This document shows, piece by piece, positions 1 through 9,368 of a stretch of DNA of 64,000 bases (its first letter is position 1; every line of letters starts with the position of its first letter). A program made the position numbers and the translations under genes. The stretch is taken from contig CALHRZ010000004.1 in the NCBI GenBank assembly GCA_938038445.1, positions 82,323-146,322 of the forward strand. The letters are read 5' to 3'. The DNA is from an uncultured bacterium. GTDB taxonomy: Bacteria; Verrucomicrobiota; Kiritimatiellia; CAIKKV01. The notes under the pieces were generated by a model that was given only the letters and a program-made list of their open reading frames with translations, ran no database searches and was not told where the DNA came from.

Positions 1-1
1 G

Positions 2-1849
2 GAGGAAACCGCCGATGCGGTACTGGCCATATCTCAGCACTCCGGAGGGTCGGATTTCGAAGCGGCCGCGGCGATTCGCGAAGCGCTTTCCTTGGCAATC
101 CGAAGTTTGCGGCGGGAATCGGTTCCCCAACCGAGGACCGTTGAGGCAGTCGTGAAGCAACTGCACGCTTTTCAGGGCATACTGGATGGCGTGTTGCCGG
201 CGCTATGGGAGGAGGCCGAACGGGGGCGAACGGAACTGATTGGGTGGGATCGGGCTCTGCGGGATCGGCTGCGCGCGGCGACGGGTGTTTGGGAGGAGGT
301 TTTCGGCCGGGAGTGGCTCCTGGCCGATCGCCGAATGCTGGAGTGGATTCCTTGTGCGTCCTTTGCGGATCGATTGGAATGGTTGACGTATGTCGAACCA
401 TCTTTGGAGACCCGACGTCTTATTTCCGAGTGGGAGAAATCAGACCCTGCGGCTGCGGATCGGCGGAATGGGGAGCGGCTCGCTCTGGAGATGGACGGGG
501 AAGGCGAGGGGGTCGGGTTAACAAGGATCGAGGAATCCGTTTTCTGGCGCCACTGGGGAAGGTTTGCCCGGTCGGAGGGGGCGGATGAGGGACGATTCGA
601 AGAGGTGGATCTCCGTTCGCTTTGGCCGGTTTGTGCGGCTCTTCCCTGCGGGCGGCGGGGGCGAGAAGCCGTCCGGGAGGCGGTGCAGCGGCTGGAGGAG
701 GGAGGGCAAACGTTACCCGAAGCGGTCGGCCGTCTTCGCCTGGAAATGGAGCGGCTTCTTGCGGTCAACGAAATATGGGCGGCTGTGGCTCCGGATGAAG
801 AGTCGGCACAAACCCTTTCCTTTTTGTCGGCGATGCGTCGGGTCTGGGCACGATATGACGTTCGGGCGGAAGACGGCGGTATGGAGGAAGCGGCGCGTGG
901 GCTGAAGCGTGCGTTGTTACGGGCCGCGGAGGAATCGCCGTTGGAGGGGCAAGGGGAAGGGGAGGGTGTGGCGATGAGGATATGCCGGCTTGCTGGGTGG
1001 GTGCGGAGGATCGAACAGGAGGGGGACTCGGTCGAATGGAGAGAAGCGGTGAGAATCAGGGTGGAACAAGACGAGGCGTTTGCCTGGCGGGTATTGCTTC
1101 GGGAGCGCATTCGGCTGGAGGAGGCCGATGCGGCGTTGGAAGAAGCGGCCCGTCTTCTTGAGGAACCGAAAGAAGGTTTGCAGGGTGTGGAGGCTGCGTT
1201 TCGGAGAGCGGCAGGGGCGTGGGAACGGTTTGAAGGCCGGGTTAGTCGGCTGGCGGCTTCGGTTGTGGAACGGGCGTTGGCGGGGGAGGAAAGAATAGAT
1301 GCGCGGATCCTGGGCGCGATACCCCGCGCGGGGAGCCGTGATGAACGGCAGCGGAGTGCCATGGAACTCGTGGAAGCGGCGGCAGGGGTGCGCCGCGTGC
1401 GCGCGCGTCTGGATCGGTTGGAAGTGGAAGGGGAGAGCGGGGAGTGGGGAGGAGGTTTCGCACCGCAGGGAGAGGAATGGGAACGGGATGAGGACCATGC
1501 GCGGAGACGGTTGAGCCGGCAGATGGGACAGTGGGAGGCGCGTGCGGTCGTCGCGCTGATGTCCGAATGGGAGGGCGAGGAAGGGAAAGCCGAAGGAACG
1601 GGTCGAGCCGAAGCCCGCTCACGCCTGGATGCGGCGCTTCGGGTTGCCGTTTCCTCCCTCGGTCAGGGGGTGGGCGAGCGGGTACGGCGGGGTCCGGTGG
1701 AGCTCCGGGCAACGGATCCCTTGTTGCGCTGGTTGTTAGAGGAATTGGGAGAGGCGCGGCAGATGTTGCGCCGCGAAACGGCTGCCGGTCCGTACCAGCA
1801 GGTCACCGAGCAGTATTTGCGAGCGGTCGAAGGGTTTTTGAGGTATTGA
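2..1849 (+). CDS. 5'-truncated hypothetical Arg/Glu-rich helical protein
   Basis: The reading frame is open from the first bases of the window, so the gene begins upstream. A TTG at 92 is only an internal codon. The visible 615 residues are rich in Arg, Glu, Ala and Trp, with long charged helical stretches and no membrane segment, signal peptide or catalytic motif that I recognise. The stop lies 2 nt before the start of the toroid-fold protein gene, so the two are probably co-transcribed. In planctomycete and verrucomicrobial genomes such toroid-fold genes often sit at the end of clusters of MoxR, von Willebrand and large helical membrane proteins. This could be a cytoplasmic or periplasmic member of such a cluster, but that is only context. 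Function unknown. Confidence 0.75.
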   Translation, partial: EETADAVLAISQHSGGSDFEAAAAIREALSLAIRSLRRESVPQPRTVEAVVKQLHAFQGILDGVLPALWEEAERGRTELIGWDRALRDRLRAATGVWEEVFGREWLLADRRMLEWIPCASFADRLEWLTYVEPSLETRRLISEWEKSDPAAADRRNGERLALEMDGEGEGVGLTRIEESVFWRHWGRFARSEGADEGRFEEVDLRSLWPVCAALPCGRRGREAVREAVQRLEEGGQTLPEAVGRLRLEMERLLAVNEIWAAVAPDEESAQTLSFLSAMRRVWARYDVRAEDGGMEEAARGLKRALLRAAEESPLEGQGEGEGVAMRICRLAGWVRRIEQEGDSVEWREAVRIRVEQDEAFAWRVLLRERIRLEEADAALEEAARLLEEPKEGLQGVEAAFRRAAGAWERFEGRVSRLAASVVERALAGEERIDARILGAIPRAGSRDERQRSAMELVEAAAGVRRVRARLDRLEVEGESGEWGGGFAPQGEEWERDEDHARRRLSRQMGQWEARAVVALMSEWEGEEGKAEGTGRAEARSRLDAALRVAVSSLGQGVGERVRRGPVELRATDPLLRWLLEELGEARQMLRRETAAGPYQQVTEQYLRAVEGFLRY

Positions 1850-1851
1850 GG

Positions 1852-2976
1852 ATGGGTCAGATGTTGAAAAGGGCGGTTGGTTGGGGGCTGATCGGCCTCG
1901 TGGCGGCGGCCGCCATGGGGGAGGCGGTGGATCCGCGCCGGGTGGAAAGCGCGATTCAGGGGGGGCTGAGTTGGTTGGCTTCTACGCAGATTCCCGAGGG
2001 ATCGGCGGTGGGTTCGTGGGCGTGCGAGAATTCCCGTTATCAACCGGCGGTCGCGGCGCTTGCGGGTCTGGCTTTTCTGGCCAACGGCTATTTGCCGGGG
2101 CCGGAAGGCTACGGACCGGTTGTGCAACAGGCGCTTCGGTACGTGGTGGGGCGGATGGCACCGGACGGGTATTGGGGGCAGGGCGACCGGTCGGGGATGT
2201 ACATTCATGCGATGTGCACGCTTTTTGCGCTTTCCGCACTCGGCATGCTCCCGGAGCGTGGCGAAAACCAGGACCTTGCCGAAAACTGCCGCAAGGCTGT
2301 TGGGGTTGTTCTCGAAGCGCAGAAGGCGGTGCGGAGCAGTGTGGAGCAGGGGGGATGGCGATACACGCCGGATGCCCAGGAAAGCGATCTATCGGCGACG
2401 GCGTGGCAATTACTGGTGCTTCACACGGCCCGCCAGTGCGGCTATGGAATCGAGCCGGAGGTTTTCGACGACGCGTTGCGGTATGTTGCCCGCGGATGGC
2501 GTGTGACGGAGGAGGGGGTGGCCGGATGGGTCTATCGGCCCGGCGTCAGCCGCGATCCTGAAATATCGGCGACTGCGATGGCTCTCTTTCTCCGGTCCCT
2601 ATTCGACCTGCCGGAAACGACGGAAACGGGAGCCGCCCGGCGTTGGGTGGCACGTTTTCCGCCGGCATGGGGCGGACCGGAATACGGCGGTTATTTCTAT
2701 TTTGCGGGATTTTATCGAACGCTGGGGTTGTTCCAGACGGGTGGAAAGGAATGGCGGCGTTATCAAAGGGCATTGGAAAGGGTTCTGACCGAAAGGCAAC
2801 GCGGCGACGGCTCGTGGCCGTTTCCGCCGGACGCGGCGCCTCAAGCCCGGCAGGCGGGGCCGGCCTATGCGACCGCCATGGCGGTATTGATGTTATCGGT
2901 GGAGAAACAGTATTTGCCCCTGTATCAACGGCAACGGACTCTATTTCGACCTCAGGAAGTGGAGGATGGAGAATGA
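1852..2976 (+). CDS. Secreted prenyltransferase/squalene-oxidase-repeat (alpha-alpha toroid) protein
   Basis: The product has 374 residues. An N-terminal hydrophobic stretch (about residues 8-22, ending AAAAMGEA) looks like a signal peptide. The rest carries toroid-type repeats: GLSWLASTQ, ALRYVVGRMAPDGYWGQ, GGWRYTP and RQRGDGSWPFP, each a helix followed by a G-x-W/Y turn. This is the terpenoid cyclase/protein prenyltransferase alpha-alpha barrel fold. I see no DxDD or QW-rich active-site set, so a true cyclase is unlikely. Secreted members of this fold are common and uncharacterised in PVC bacteria. ATG 1852 is 2 nt after the previous stop; ATG 1861 is an alternative. The stop overlaps the next start (ATGA), implying translational coupling. 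Confidence 0.8.
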   Translation: MGQMLKRAVGWGLIGLVAAAAMGEAVDPRRVESAIQGGLSWLASTQIPEGSAVGSWACENSRYQPAVAALAGLAFLANGYLPGPEGYGPVVQQALRYVVGRMAPDGYWGQGDRSGMYIHAMCTLFALSALGMLPERGENQDLAENCRKAVGVVLEAQKAVRSSVEQGGWRYTPDAQESDLSATAWQLLVLHTARQCGYGIEPEVFDDALRYVARGWRVTEEGVAGWVYRPGVSRDPEISATAMALFLRSLFDLPETTETGAARRWVARFPPAWGGPEYGGYFYFAGFYRTLGLFQTGGKEWRRYQRALERVLTERQRGDGSWPFPPDAAPQARQAGPAYATAMAVLMLSVEKQYLPLYQRQRTLFRPQEVEDGE

Positions 2977-5900
2977 AGCGCGCGAGACGATGGGTGGTGG
3001 CGGGAGCTGTGATGGCGGTCCTGACGGCGGTGGAGGCCGCGGTTTCTCCGACCTCGTACGGAGAGGCAGCCCGGGTCGACATTCCGATTCTGCGGGTGCC
3101 TTTTGCCCGAAAGGCGCCCGTTATAGACGGCGCCATGGAGGAGGGGGAATGGGAAGATGCTGCCGCCCTTTCGGGGTTTTGGTACGACCATCAAGCGGGG
3201 CATTTCCGTTTTCTTGCGCCCCATCAGACACAATTGCAGCTGTATGCGGCGTACGATCGTGAGCATTTGTTCCTGGCCTATGTTTCGCCCGTTTATCCCG
3301 AAAACTCCTGGTTGAAGGCCCGGGGCCGTTTTCCCGATGTGGTGGGCCATCCGCTCTACGGCCTGATCTGGGACGATCATATCGAACTCGAACTGCGACC
3401 CGTCGAAGACAATGCCGAGGGATTCAATCGGGGGCTTTTCAAATGGTTCATCAATCCGATCAACGCGGTAGCCGATCAGCTGTGGAGCGTGAAAGACGGA
3501 GAAGGAAAGGAGTGGCAGTCGAGTGCGCTCGTGCGTTCCGGGGTGGACGGGAAGCGGTGGATTTTGGAGATCGCGATTCCGCTCCGATCCTTTCTTGCCG
3601 GCGCGTATTCGGAAACTCGTCCCGAGGGGCGGCCTGTGGTGGTCCTTCCGCCGCCGGATGGGACGGCGTGGCGTGCTTGGTTCACGCGGGGCATTGGAGG
3701 CAACGCGACCTTTTACAATGCCTTCGACATGCACATTTGGAACACCACCAAGACCAAACTGATATTCGACTCCCAATCGCCGGTCTTCCAGATCAACGAG
3801 CTTGGGCCCATTATGGACGACACGATCGATCTGCAGGTCACGGTCAAAAATCATAACACCCGTTCCGAAACGGTTCGAGTTGGCTTTTTCGTCGAAAGCG
3901 AGGAAGGACTCATCTACTCGAGTTACGACGCTCCCGAACTGAAGGAGGGGTTGCTGGAATTGAAGCCGGGTGAGGTCCGAAAACTGAGACTGCGGAAAGC
4001 GTTTCCGGGGATCAGCACCGATGGGAACGTTCTGTGGTTTGATGTTCGGAGCGCCGGTCGGCCCGCGAAAATTCTCTTTTTGACGCGGCTGATTCGCTTC
4101 CACAGCATGGAAGGGGGCGCCGTCCGTATTGGGGAGCAAACGGTCAGTTTTCGGGAACGCCGGTTGAACCCTATTCGGGAACTGCGTCCGCCGCGGCAGG
4201 ACTTTGATTTCCGATTCGATCTTTCCGCCTACCACAAGCGGGTGGCGGCGGTCGTGGACATTGGCATTCACGGTGCGAGCGAAGAGGCGAAGAGGGCCCG
4301 CGAGGCCAAGCTTGAAATTCGCAAGACGGATGGGGACCACGCGATTGTTGCGGAGGGGCGGGCTCCCTTTTCGGGGTCCTTTGCGACCCTGCTGCTGGAC
4401 GTTCCGAATTTGGTGGATGGGGAGTCCTACTCGTGGACGGTTCTGCTTTTTGACGCCAACAAACGGATTGTGGGGGAACGGACGAGCGAAGAGCCGTTTG
4501 TGTTCGAGATTCCCGAGTGGCTGAACAATCGGGTGGGACTGAAGGACATCGTATGGGAGCCATTCGTTCCGATCCGTCTCACCGAGAGGGGATTTGAGAC
4601 GTTGAATCATATTGTGACGGTGGACGATTCGGGGCTTCCGGCACAGATTGTGATTAAACCCGATCCGCGGGAACTGCCGCTGGAGATTCGGGGCACGGGA
4701 GCGGCTCCGGATGTCTCCACGCTTTGGCGCATTGGACGCGGCCCTCAGCTCCAGGCGCCGTTTCGGTTGGAGGTTGTTGGGGCGGATGGCACGCGGTTGC
4801 CGGCCACGGTGGTGGAGCCTGCCCGTCTGGTGCGGCAGTGGAAGAGCGAACTGGAGTATGCTTCACGGCTTCGGGCGGGTTCGTTGGAGATTGGACTGCA
4901 GGTGCAGTACGACTGCGATGGGGCGATGCATGTGCGTCTGAACTACGGCGCTTCCACGCCAACCCAGGTTCAGCGATTGGAGTTCCTCATGACCACGGAC
5001 GCGCTGACGGATTTGGCGGTGTCCGCCATTCACGGCGGCGGGATGGCAGGCGCGGACCGTTGGGAGTGCGAACTTTCGGATAGGCCGGGGATCGTGTGGG
5101 ACTCGGCCATGATCGAGCGGGCCGAACTTTTCTATTCGCGATTTGTGCCCTGGTTGTGGTTTGGGAACGCCGACCGAGGCTTTTCGTGGTATGCGGACAG
5201 CGATCGGGGTTGGGGTCTGGACAAGGACGGATCGGCGATGACCCTTGAGCGAGGGACGAACGGTGCGGTGACGATGCGGGTGGCGTTCATCAATCATCCG
5301 GTCAGCGTGGGACCGGAAAAGGAGATTATCTTTACGATCCTGACCCATCCGGCCAAACCGAAGCCGGCGAAACATCGTTGGATTGCCTGGCGGCACATGG
5401 GCTTTTGGGCCGACGAATATTTCGGAGGCCATCTGCTCAAGAGCGACGATGTTTTGATCGAAAAGGCTCGGATGATGGCCCAAACGCTCAGCGGTCTTGC
5501 GAAGGATGCTCCGGTTGAAGAAGTGCTGAAGTGGGCCAAGGAGGACCCTCCCTTCTGGCGATTTTATCAATGTCGGAGCCACGTGGCGCGGGAAGACAAT
5601 CGCCGGCTTCAAATCCGGGAGATGAATCGCCGTTTTTCGGATGCGTTCACGTGGTTTTTCGAACGCCACATTCGGATTGGGCGTCGGCACGGGTGGTGGT
5701 GGGATGAAACCTGGCCGGCCTATCGCTCCCACAACGTGGCCGAAGGAGACGCCTATTTCCGCGATCCGGCTTCGGTGGCGGAGAATGAGCTGCCCTGGCA
5801 GGATGGGTATCTGACGGGACACACGCGCATGACCCTCAAACGGCTGGCCCGGGCATTTCGTCAAAACGGGGTTCCTCTCCGGAACTACTTTTGGGCCAAC

Positions 5901-6680
5901 AACGCCGCAACGGCCTTCGAATCATTTGGGTGGGACACGATGATGGTCGAGGAATGCGGATCCGAACATCGGTCGTTCGAGCTGGACACCCTGACGGTGT
6001 TTCCGAACTCGCTGCAGCGTTACATGGCCCATCGGTTTACGGGATTAATCGGCCGGCTTGTGCCGGGTGTTGTCATCGCGCAGGCGGGCGATGAGAAACG
6101 ATTTGACCGTCAGTTGATCGGGCGTGCCCTTCTGCATGACATCGGTCTGAACAGCTCGGGGCCCCATGGCCGACTGGCGCATGCCGAGCAAGGGATGCGG
6201 GTGCTCCATCTTCTGCATACGTTCGGCTATTTTGAGGATGAAGGGTTGGAAGTGATTCCGTACTGGCAGCCCGATCCGCCGGTAGTGGCGGGCGACGGAG
6301 CGAGCGGGGTGCGGGTTACGGTTTATCGCCGGGCTCGCGAGGGGGGAAAAGGATACCAGTTTCTCTTGGTGCTTCTCCATGACGCGCCGGCGGGTGATCG
6401 GGAACTTCCCATCGTGATTCGTCGGCCGGAACGACTCGTGGGAACGGGGCATCCAATCCTCACGGTCAAGGCTATTCTGGCGCGCCAGGCCGTGGCCCCT
6501 GGACTGGCCGAATGGTGGCGGACCGTTACGGCCGGGGCTTCGGACGATCCGGCCTTGATGGACCTTGAGACGGGCGAAGCGATTCCCGCCATGGCGGGCG
6601 ACGCCTTGGCCTTTGGGCCCGTTTGGGTCCCCTTCCACGATTATCGTCTGCTGTATTTCGAGAGCGGGGCGAACGAATAG
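2973..6680 (+). CDS. Large secreted protein: CBM9/DOMON-like domain plus glycoside-hydrolase-like C-terminal part
   Basis: The product has 1235 residues. Its start overlaps the previous stop (ATGA), and an N-terminal signal peptide follows the basic start MKRARRW and ends near VEAAVSP. Residues about 40-250 look like a family-9 carbohydrate-binding/DOMON sandwich: the APVIDGAMEEGEWEDA entry motif, then DDHIELELRP and a later NATFYNAFDMHIWNTT. The middle is beta-rich. The C-terminal half (from about 547) has aromatic and acidic clusters such as WWWDETWPAY (about 909-918) and HDIGLNSSGPHGRLAH (about 1054-1069), resembling large uncharacterised glycosidase-like families (DUF6067/DUF4091 type; assignment from memory, not searched). 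It probably acts on an extracellular polysaccharide. The following gene is a shortened paralogue of its C-terminal half. Confidence 0.75.
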   Translation: MKRARRWVVAGAVMAVLTAVEAAVSPTSYGEAARVDIPILRVPFARKAPVIDGAMEEGEWEDAAALSGFWYDHQAGHFRFLAPHQTQLQLYAAYDREHLFLAYVSPVYPENSWLKARGRFPDVVGHPLYGLIWDDHIELELRPVEDNAEGFNRGLFKWFINPINAVADQLWSVKDGEGKEWQSSALVRSGVDGKRWILEIAIPLRSFLAGAYSETRPEGRPVVVLPPPDGTAWRAWFTRGIGGNATFYNAFDMHIWNTTKTKLIFDSQSPVFQINELGPIMDDTIDLQVTVKNHNTRSETVRVGFFVESEEGLIYSSYDAPELKEGLLELKPGEVRKLRLRKAFPGISTDGNVLWFDVRSAGRPAKILFLTRLIRFHSMEGGAVRIGEQTVSFRERRLNPIRELRPPRQDFDFRFDLSAYHKRVAAVVDIGIHGASEEAKRAREAKLEIRKTDGDHAIVAEGRAPFSGSFATLLLDVPNLVDGESYSWTVLLFDANKRIVGERTSEEPFVFEIPEWLNNRVGLKDIVWEPFVPIRLTERGFETLNHIVTVDDSGLPAQIVIKPDPRELPLEIRGTGAAPDVSTLWRIGRGPQLQAPFRLEVVGADGTRLPATVVEPARLVRQWKSELEYASRLRAGSLEIGLQVQYDCDGAMHVRLNYGASTPTQVQRLEFLMTTDALTDLAVSAIHGGGMAGADRWECELSDRPGIVWDSAMIERAELFYSRFVPWLWFGNADRGFSWYADSDRGWGLDKDGSAMTLERGTNGAVTMRVAFINHPVSVGPEKEIIFTILTHPAKPKPAKHRWIAWRHMGFWADEYFGGHLLKSDDVLIEKARMMAQTLSGLAKDAPVEEVLKWAKEDPPFWRFYQCRSHVAREDNRRLQIREMNRRFSDAFTWFFERHIRIGRRHGWWWDETWPAYRSHNVAEGDAYFRDPASVAENELPWQDGYLTGHTRMTLKRLARAFRQNGVPLRNYFWANNAATAFESFGWDTMMVEECGSEHRSFELDTLTVFPNSLQRYMAHRFTGLIGRLVPGVVIAQAGDEKRFDRQLIGRALLHDIGLNSSGPHGRLAHAEQGMRVLHLLHTFGYFEDEGLEVIPYWQPDPPVVAGDGASGVRVTVYRRAREGGKGYQFLLVLLHDAPAGDRELPIVIRRPERLVGTGHPILTVKAILARQAVAPGLAEWWRTVTAGASDDPALMDLETGEAIPAMAGDALAFGPVWVPFHDYRLLYFESGANE

Positions 6681-6696
6681 AAAGGGAGATGAAGCG

Positions 6697-8430
6697 ATGC
6701 GAGGCGCAATCAATCCAAGAATGAAACGGCGAGTGGGGGTGGTTTGGGTTCTTCTTTTGGGGATGGCAAACGAGATGTTCGCTCAGGCGCCGTCCCGGGT
6801 CCACGTGACCGTTGGACCTTCTGGGCTGCCGGCCCAGATCGAGATTCGCGAGGCGGAGGAGGAGCTGCCGCTCGGGGCAAGAGGGTTGGAAGGGGATGCA
6901 CGGATGGCCGAGCTTCGGGCGATTGGGCGTGGGGCCCAACTCCGCGCCCCTGTTCGGCTTGAAGTGATTCAAAAGGGGCAGGTGATTTTGGCGGAACCGG
7001 TGGGTGAACCGACTCGGGAGGGGGATGCCGTCAAGGGGTCGCTTCGGGCCGGCTCGGTTGCGTTGAACGTGACGGTTCGGGGGGAGGGAGGAGCGTTGGA
7101 GCTGACCGTTGAGACTCTTTCGGGTGAAATGGAGCGACTGGCTCTGGTCATCGAGCCGGGTGGGGCGATTGACTTTGCGCTGGCCGGGTTTCCGCTTCCG
7201 GGCATGGATCCCGCCTCGTTCTCCGTTAAAGGAGGAGAGGGCGAAGTGTGGCGGGTCGACGCTCCGGTTCCTGAGCATCTCTTTGTTGGAAATGGGGACC
7301 GCGGATGGACGGTTATACCTGGGGAAGGATGGAGGGTCGGGCCCGAGGCGACGGTATCCACTCTGATGCGGGCGCCGGACGGAACCATGACGTGGCGGCT
7401 GTTTCTGGTTCATCAACCGCGCGCGGTTGACGGGCGCGGCCGCGCGACTCTGATGTTTCTGACGCATCCGCAGCGGTTTCGGCCGACGGATGCGCGTCGT
7501 CAGGGATGGTTGACGTGGCCGCATCCTGAGGCGGAGGCGGCTCCGGCGCCTTTGAACTGGAAGGGGTATCGTTCATTTCAACCCGCATCGGCCGTTCTGC
7601 GCGCCGATGGGGCGGGCTTGTATGAATCCCAAGCTCCTTGGGCCGTTCTTGGGGTGGGTACGGGGGGCGATACCGAAGCGGCCGAGGGGGCCGGCCGATA
7701 TCCTGCGCGGCTGTTTCGGTTTCTGGCAGGAACGCATGCCGGCCAGATACGGCGAATTGAAGGCGTATCGGGGCAAACGATCCGCTCTGGCGGCAATCCT
7801 TTCCCCGATCGGGCTCTGCTCGGCCTGGCCTTGGTGCATGATATAGGGGTGGATGTCGGCCGGTTGGCCCATCTTGTGGAAGGGGCTCGGATTGTGGGAG
7901 TGCTCCAGCGGTTCGGTTATTTTGAAACCGACGAGTTGACGGAAAGGATTCCGTGGTGGCGGTCGGCGGGCCTTCTCCGCTATGGCGAAGGGGCAGGAGA
8001 AGCCGATCTCTTTTCCGACCGGCCGGGGGAGAGCGATCCGGCCGCCCGCGTGCGGGCCACGGTGTATCGGCGGCCGGTGCGGGAGGGGGCGCGGCAGACC
8101 CATACCTTGATCGTGCTCTACAATGAAAACCCCACGATGGTCCGCGATCAGCTTTACATTCTCAATCCCGAGGCGGTTTTTGGAGGGTCCAACGGCATAA
8201 CGGCGGGGGAAGTGATGGGCGCGTGGGATTTTTCCTTTATGCCGGACCACAACGATTGGAGCAAGGCCGGAGTGGTTCTCGGTGCAAAACCGGCAGAAAT
8301 TGTTTTGCGCGATGAAGAGGAAGGGGGCGTTGTCCGGCGACAGGCGGCGAAGGGCGGGGTGGAAACCTACGGTCCTAATCTGGCGATCAGGGGACGTGAT
8401 TTTCGCATTTTGTATGGTCGGGGACGATGA
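6697..8430 (+). CDS. Secreted shortened paralogue of the preceding glycosidase-like protein
   Basis: The product has 577 residues. The start was chosen at ATG 6697 behind GGGAGA; a signal peptide follows (VVWVLLLGMANEMFAQA). Its whole length parallels residues about 545-1235 of the upstream neighbour: SGLPAQI, then IGRGAQLRAPVRLEV against IGRGPQLQAPFRLEV, LRAGS, LVHDIG..GRLAH against LLHDIG..GRLAH, and FGYFETDEL against FGYFEDEGL. The segment carrying the WWWDETWPAY cluster in the neighbour is missing and replaced by a short Gly/Ala-rich stretch, so about 165 residues are lost between the SGLPAQ and HDIG landmarks. It may therefore be non-catalytic, for example a binding or accessory paralogue. 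Function is inferred only from the relationship. Confidence 0.75.
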   Translation: MRGAINPRMKRRVGVVWVLLLGMANEMFAQAPSRVHVTVGPSGLPAQIEIREAEEELPLGARGLEGDARMAELRAIGRGAQLRAPVRLEVIQKGQVILAEPVGEPTREGDAVKGSLRAGSVALNVTVRGEGGALELTVETLSGEMERLALVIEPGGAIDFALAGFPLPGMDPASFSVKGGEGEVWRVDAPVPEHLFVGNGDRGWTVIPGEGWRVGPEATVSTLMRAPDGTMTWRLFLVHQPRAVDGRGRATLMFLTHPQRFRPTDARRQGWLTWPHPEAEAAPAPLNWKGYRSFQPASAVLRADGAGLYESQAPWAVLGVGTGGDTEAAEGAGRYPARLFRFLAGTHAGQIRRIEGVSGQTIRSGGNPFPDRALLGLALVHDIGVDVGRLAHLVEGARIVGVLQRFGYFETDELTERIPWWRSAGLLRYGEGAGEADLFSDRPGESDPAARVRATVYRRPVREGARQTHTLIVLYNENPTMVRDQLYILNPEAVFGGSNGITAGEVMGAWDFSFMPDHNDWSKAGVVLGAKPAEIVLRDEEEGGVVRRQAAKGGVETYGPNLAIRGRDFRILYGRGR

Positions 8431-8443
8431 ACGGGAGAGAACG

Positions 8444-9307
8444 ATGACCGGTTTTACGGTATGGATGAGGCTGGTGAGCGTTCTGGCGGCGGGGGCAGTG
8501 ATGCCGGGGGAGGAACGGTTACCGGAAGATGACCAGGGCGAAATTGCGTATCGGGAAATCCAAAAACCGGAAGAGGCGCCGGAACGGATTCAACCTCTTC
8601 TTCGGCAACTGATGAAACCCTTGCCGGAAGGGACGAGGGTTCGCATCGGCATCGGGCAATTTTATGACTTCGGGCACAGCGCCAGCACGTACCGGTTGGA
8701 GCCGGCCTTGCGTTCCTTTGTTCCGCTTGATGAAAAAGGATGCCTGCATGGCGAGGAGGCGGTATGTCCCAGTTCCGCCGGCCGTGATTGGCGGGTTGCA
8801 GCTCTTATCCCGTGGGTCCATGGAGTTCGGAACGGCATGGAACGGCAGTTTCAGTTTCTCGAAGGGGGACAAGCCGTGTTGGCGGCGGAGGTTCCCTGGA
8901 CGAACGGAGTCGTGGAAGGCGTTCTTCGGAGTTATCATCCTGATGGGAAAATCCGAGCCGAAACGACTTATCGGCGCGGCATACCGGACGGGAAAACACG
9001 GACCTATGATGAGGGTGGAAATCTTCTCCGGGAGTCGGCCATGAAAAACGGCCTTCGGGAAGGCGAGATGAAAGATTATTGGCCGGGAACAACTCGGGTT
9101 CGACGTGTGGTACCCTACCGAAGGGGAAAGGTTCATGGGACGGTCCGTGAGTATTACCGGGATGGGGCACTCAAGCGGGAATGTGGTTATCAGAACGATT
9201 TGCTTCATGGGGAGGACCGTCGGTATGCGCCGGATGGGACGCTGGAAAAAGTCAGCCGATGGAAGGAAGGACGAGAAGTTCCGGAAACCGAAAATGAAAA
9301 AAAGTAA
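8444..9307 (+). CDS. MORN-type (YwqK-like) repeat protein
   Basis: The product has 287 residues; ATG 8444 follows a GGGAGAG ribosome site and lies 13 nt after the previous stop. The C-terminal half has four to five repeats of about 22 residues of the MORN_2/YwqK type: SYHPDGKIRAETTYRRG, TYDEGGNLLRESAMKNG, EYYRDGALKRECGYQND and RYAPDGTLEKVSRWKEG. The first 25 residues include a short hydrophobic stretch (SVLAAGAVMPG) that may be a signal peptide. Such repeats occur in secreted or surface proteins and in so-called YwqK antitoxins. No toxin neighbour is visible, so I do not call an antitoxin. It is the last structural gene of the exported-protein run. Confidence 0.7.
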   Translation: MTGFTVWMRLVSVLAAGAVMPGEERLPEDDQGEIAYREIQKPEEAPERIQPLLRQLMKPLPEGTRVRIGIGQFYDFGHSASTYRLEPALRSFVPLDEKGCLHGEEAVCPSSAGRDWRVAALIPWVHGVRNGMERQFQFLEGGQAVLAAEVPWTNGVVEGVLRSYHPDGKIRAETTYRRGIPDGKTRTYDEGGNLLRESAMKNGLREGEMKDYWPGTTRVRRVVPYRRGKVHGTVREYYRDGALKRECGYQNDLLHGEDRRYAPDGTLEKVSRWKEGREVPETENEKK

Positions 9308-9368
9308 AAAAGAGGGTAACGATTCAGGATCTGATATAAAGTCATTGGACAAGAGGAAAGGAGGGGTT

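Noticed and set aside
2952..4610. A 552-codon open frame antisense to the CBM9/glycosidase-like gene
   Set aside because: No ribosome site or recognisable domain; the + strand gene has a signal peptide, coupled start and clear domains.
8444..9307. YwqK-type antitoxin of a toxin-antitoxin pair
   Set aside because: MORN-type repeats are present, but no toxin-like gene is adjacent; the context is exported carbohydrate-related proteins.
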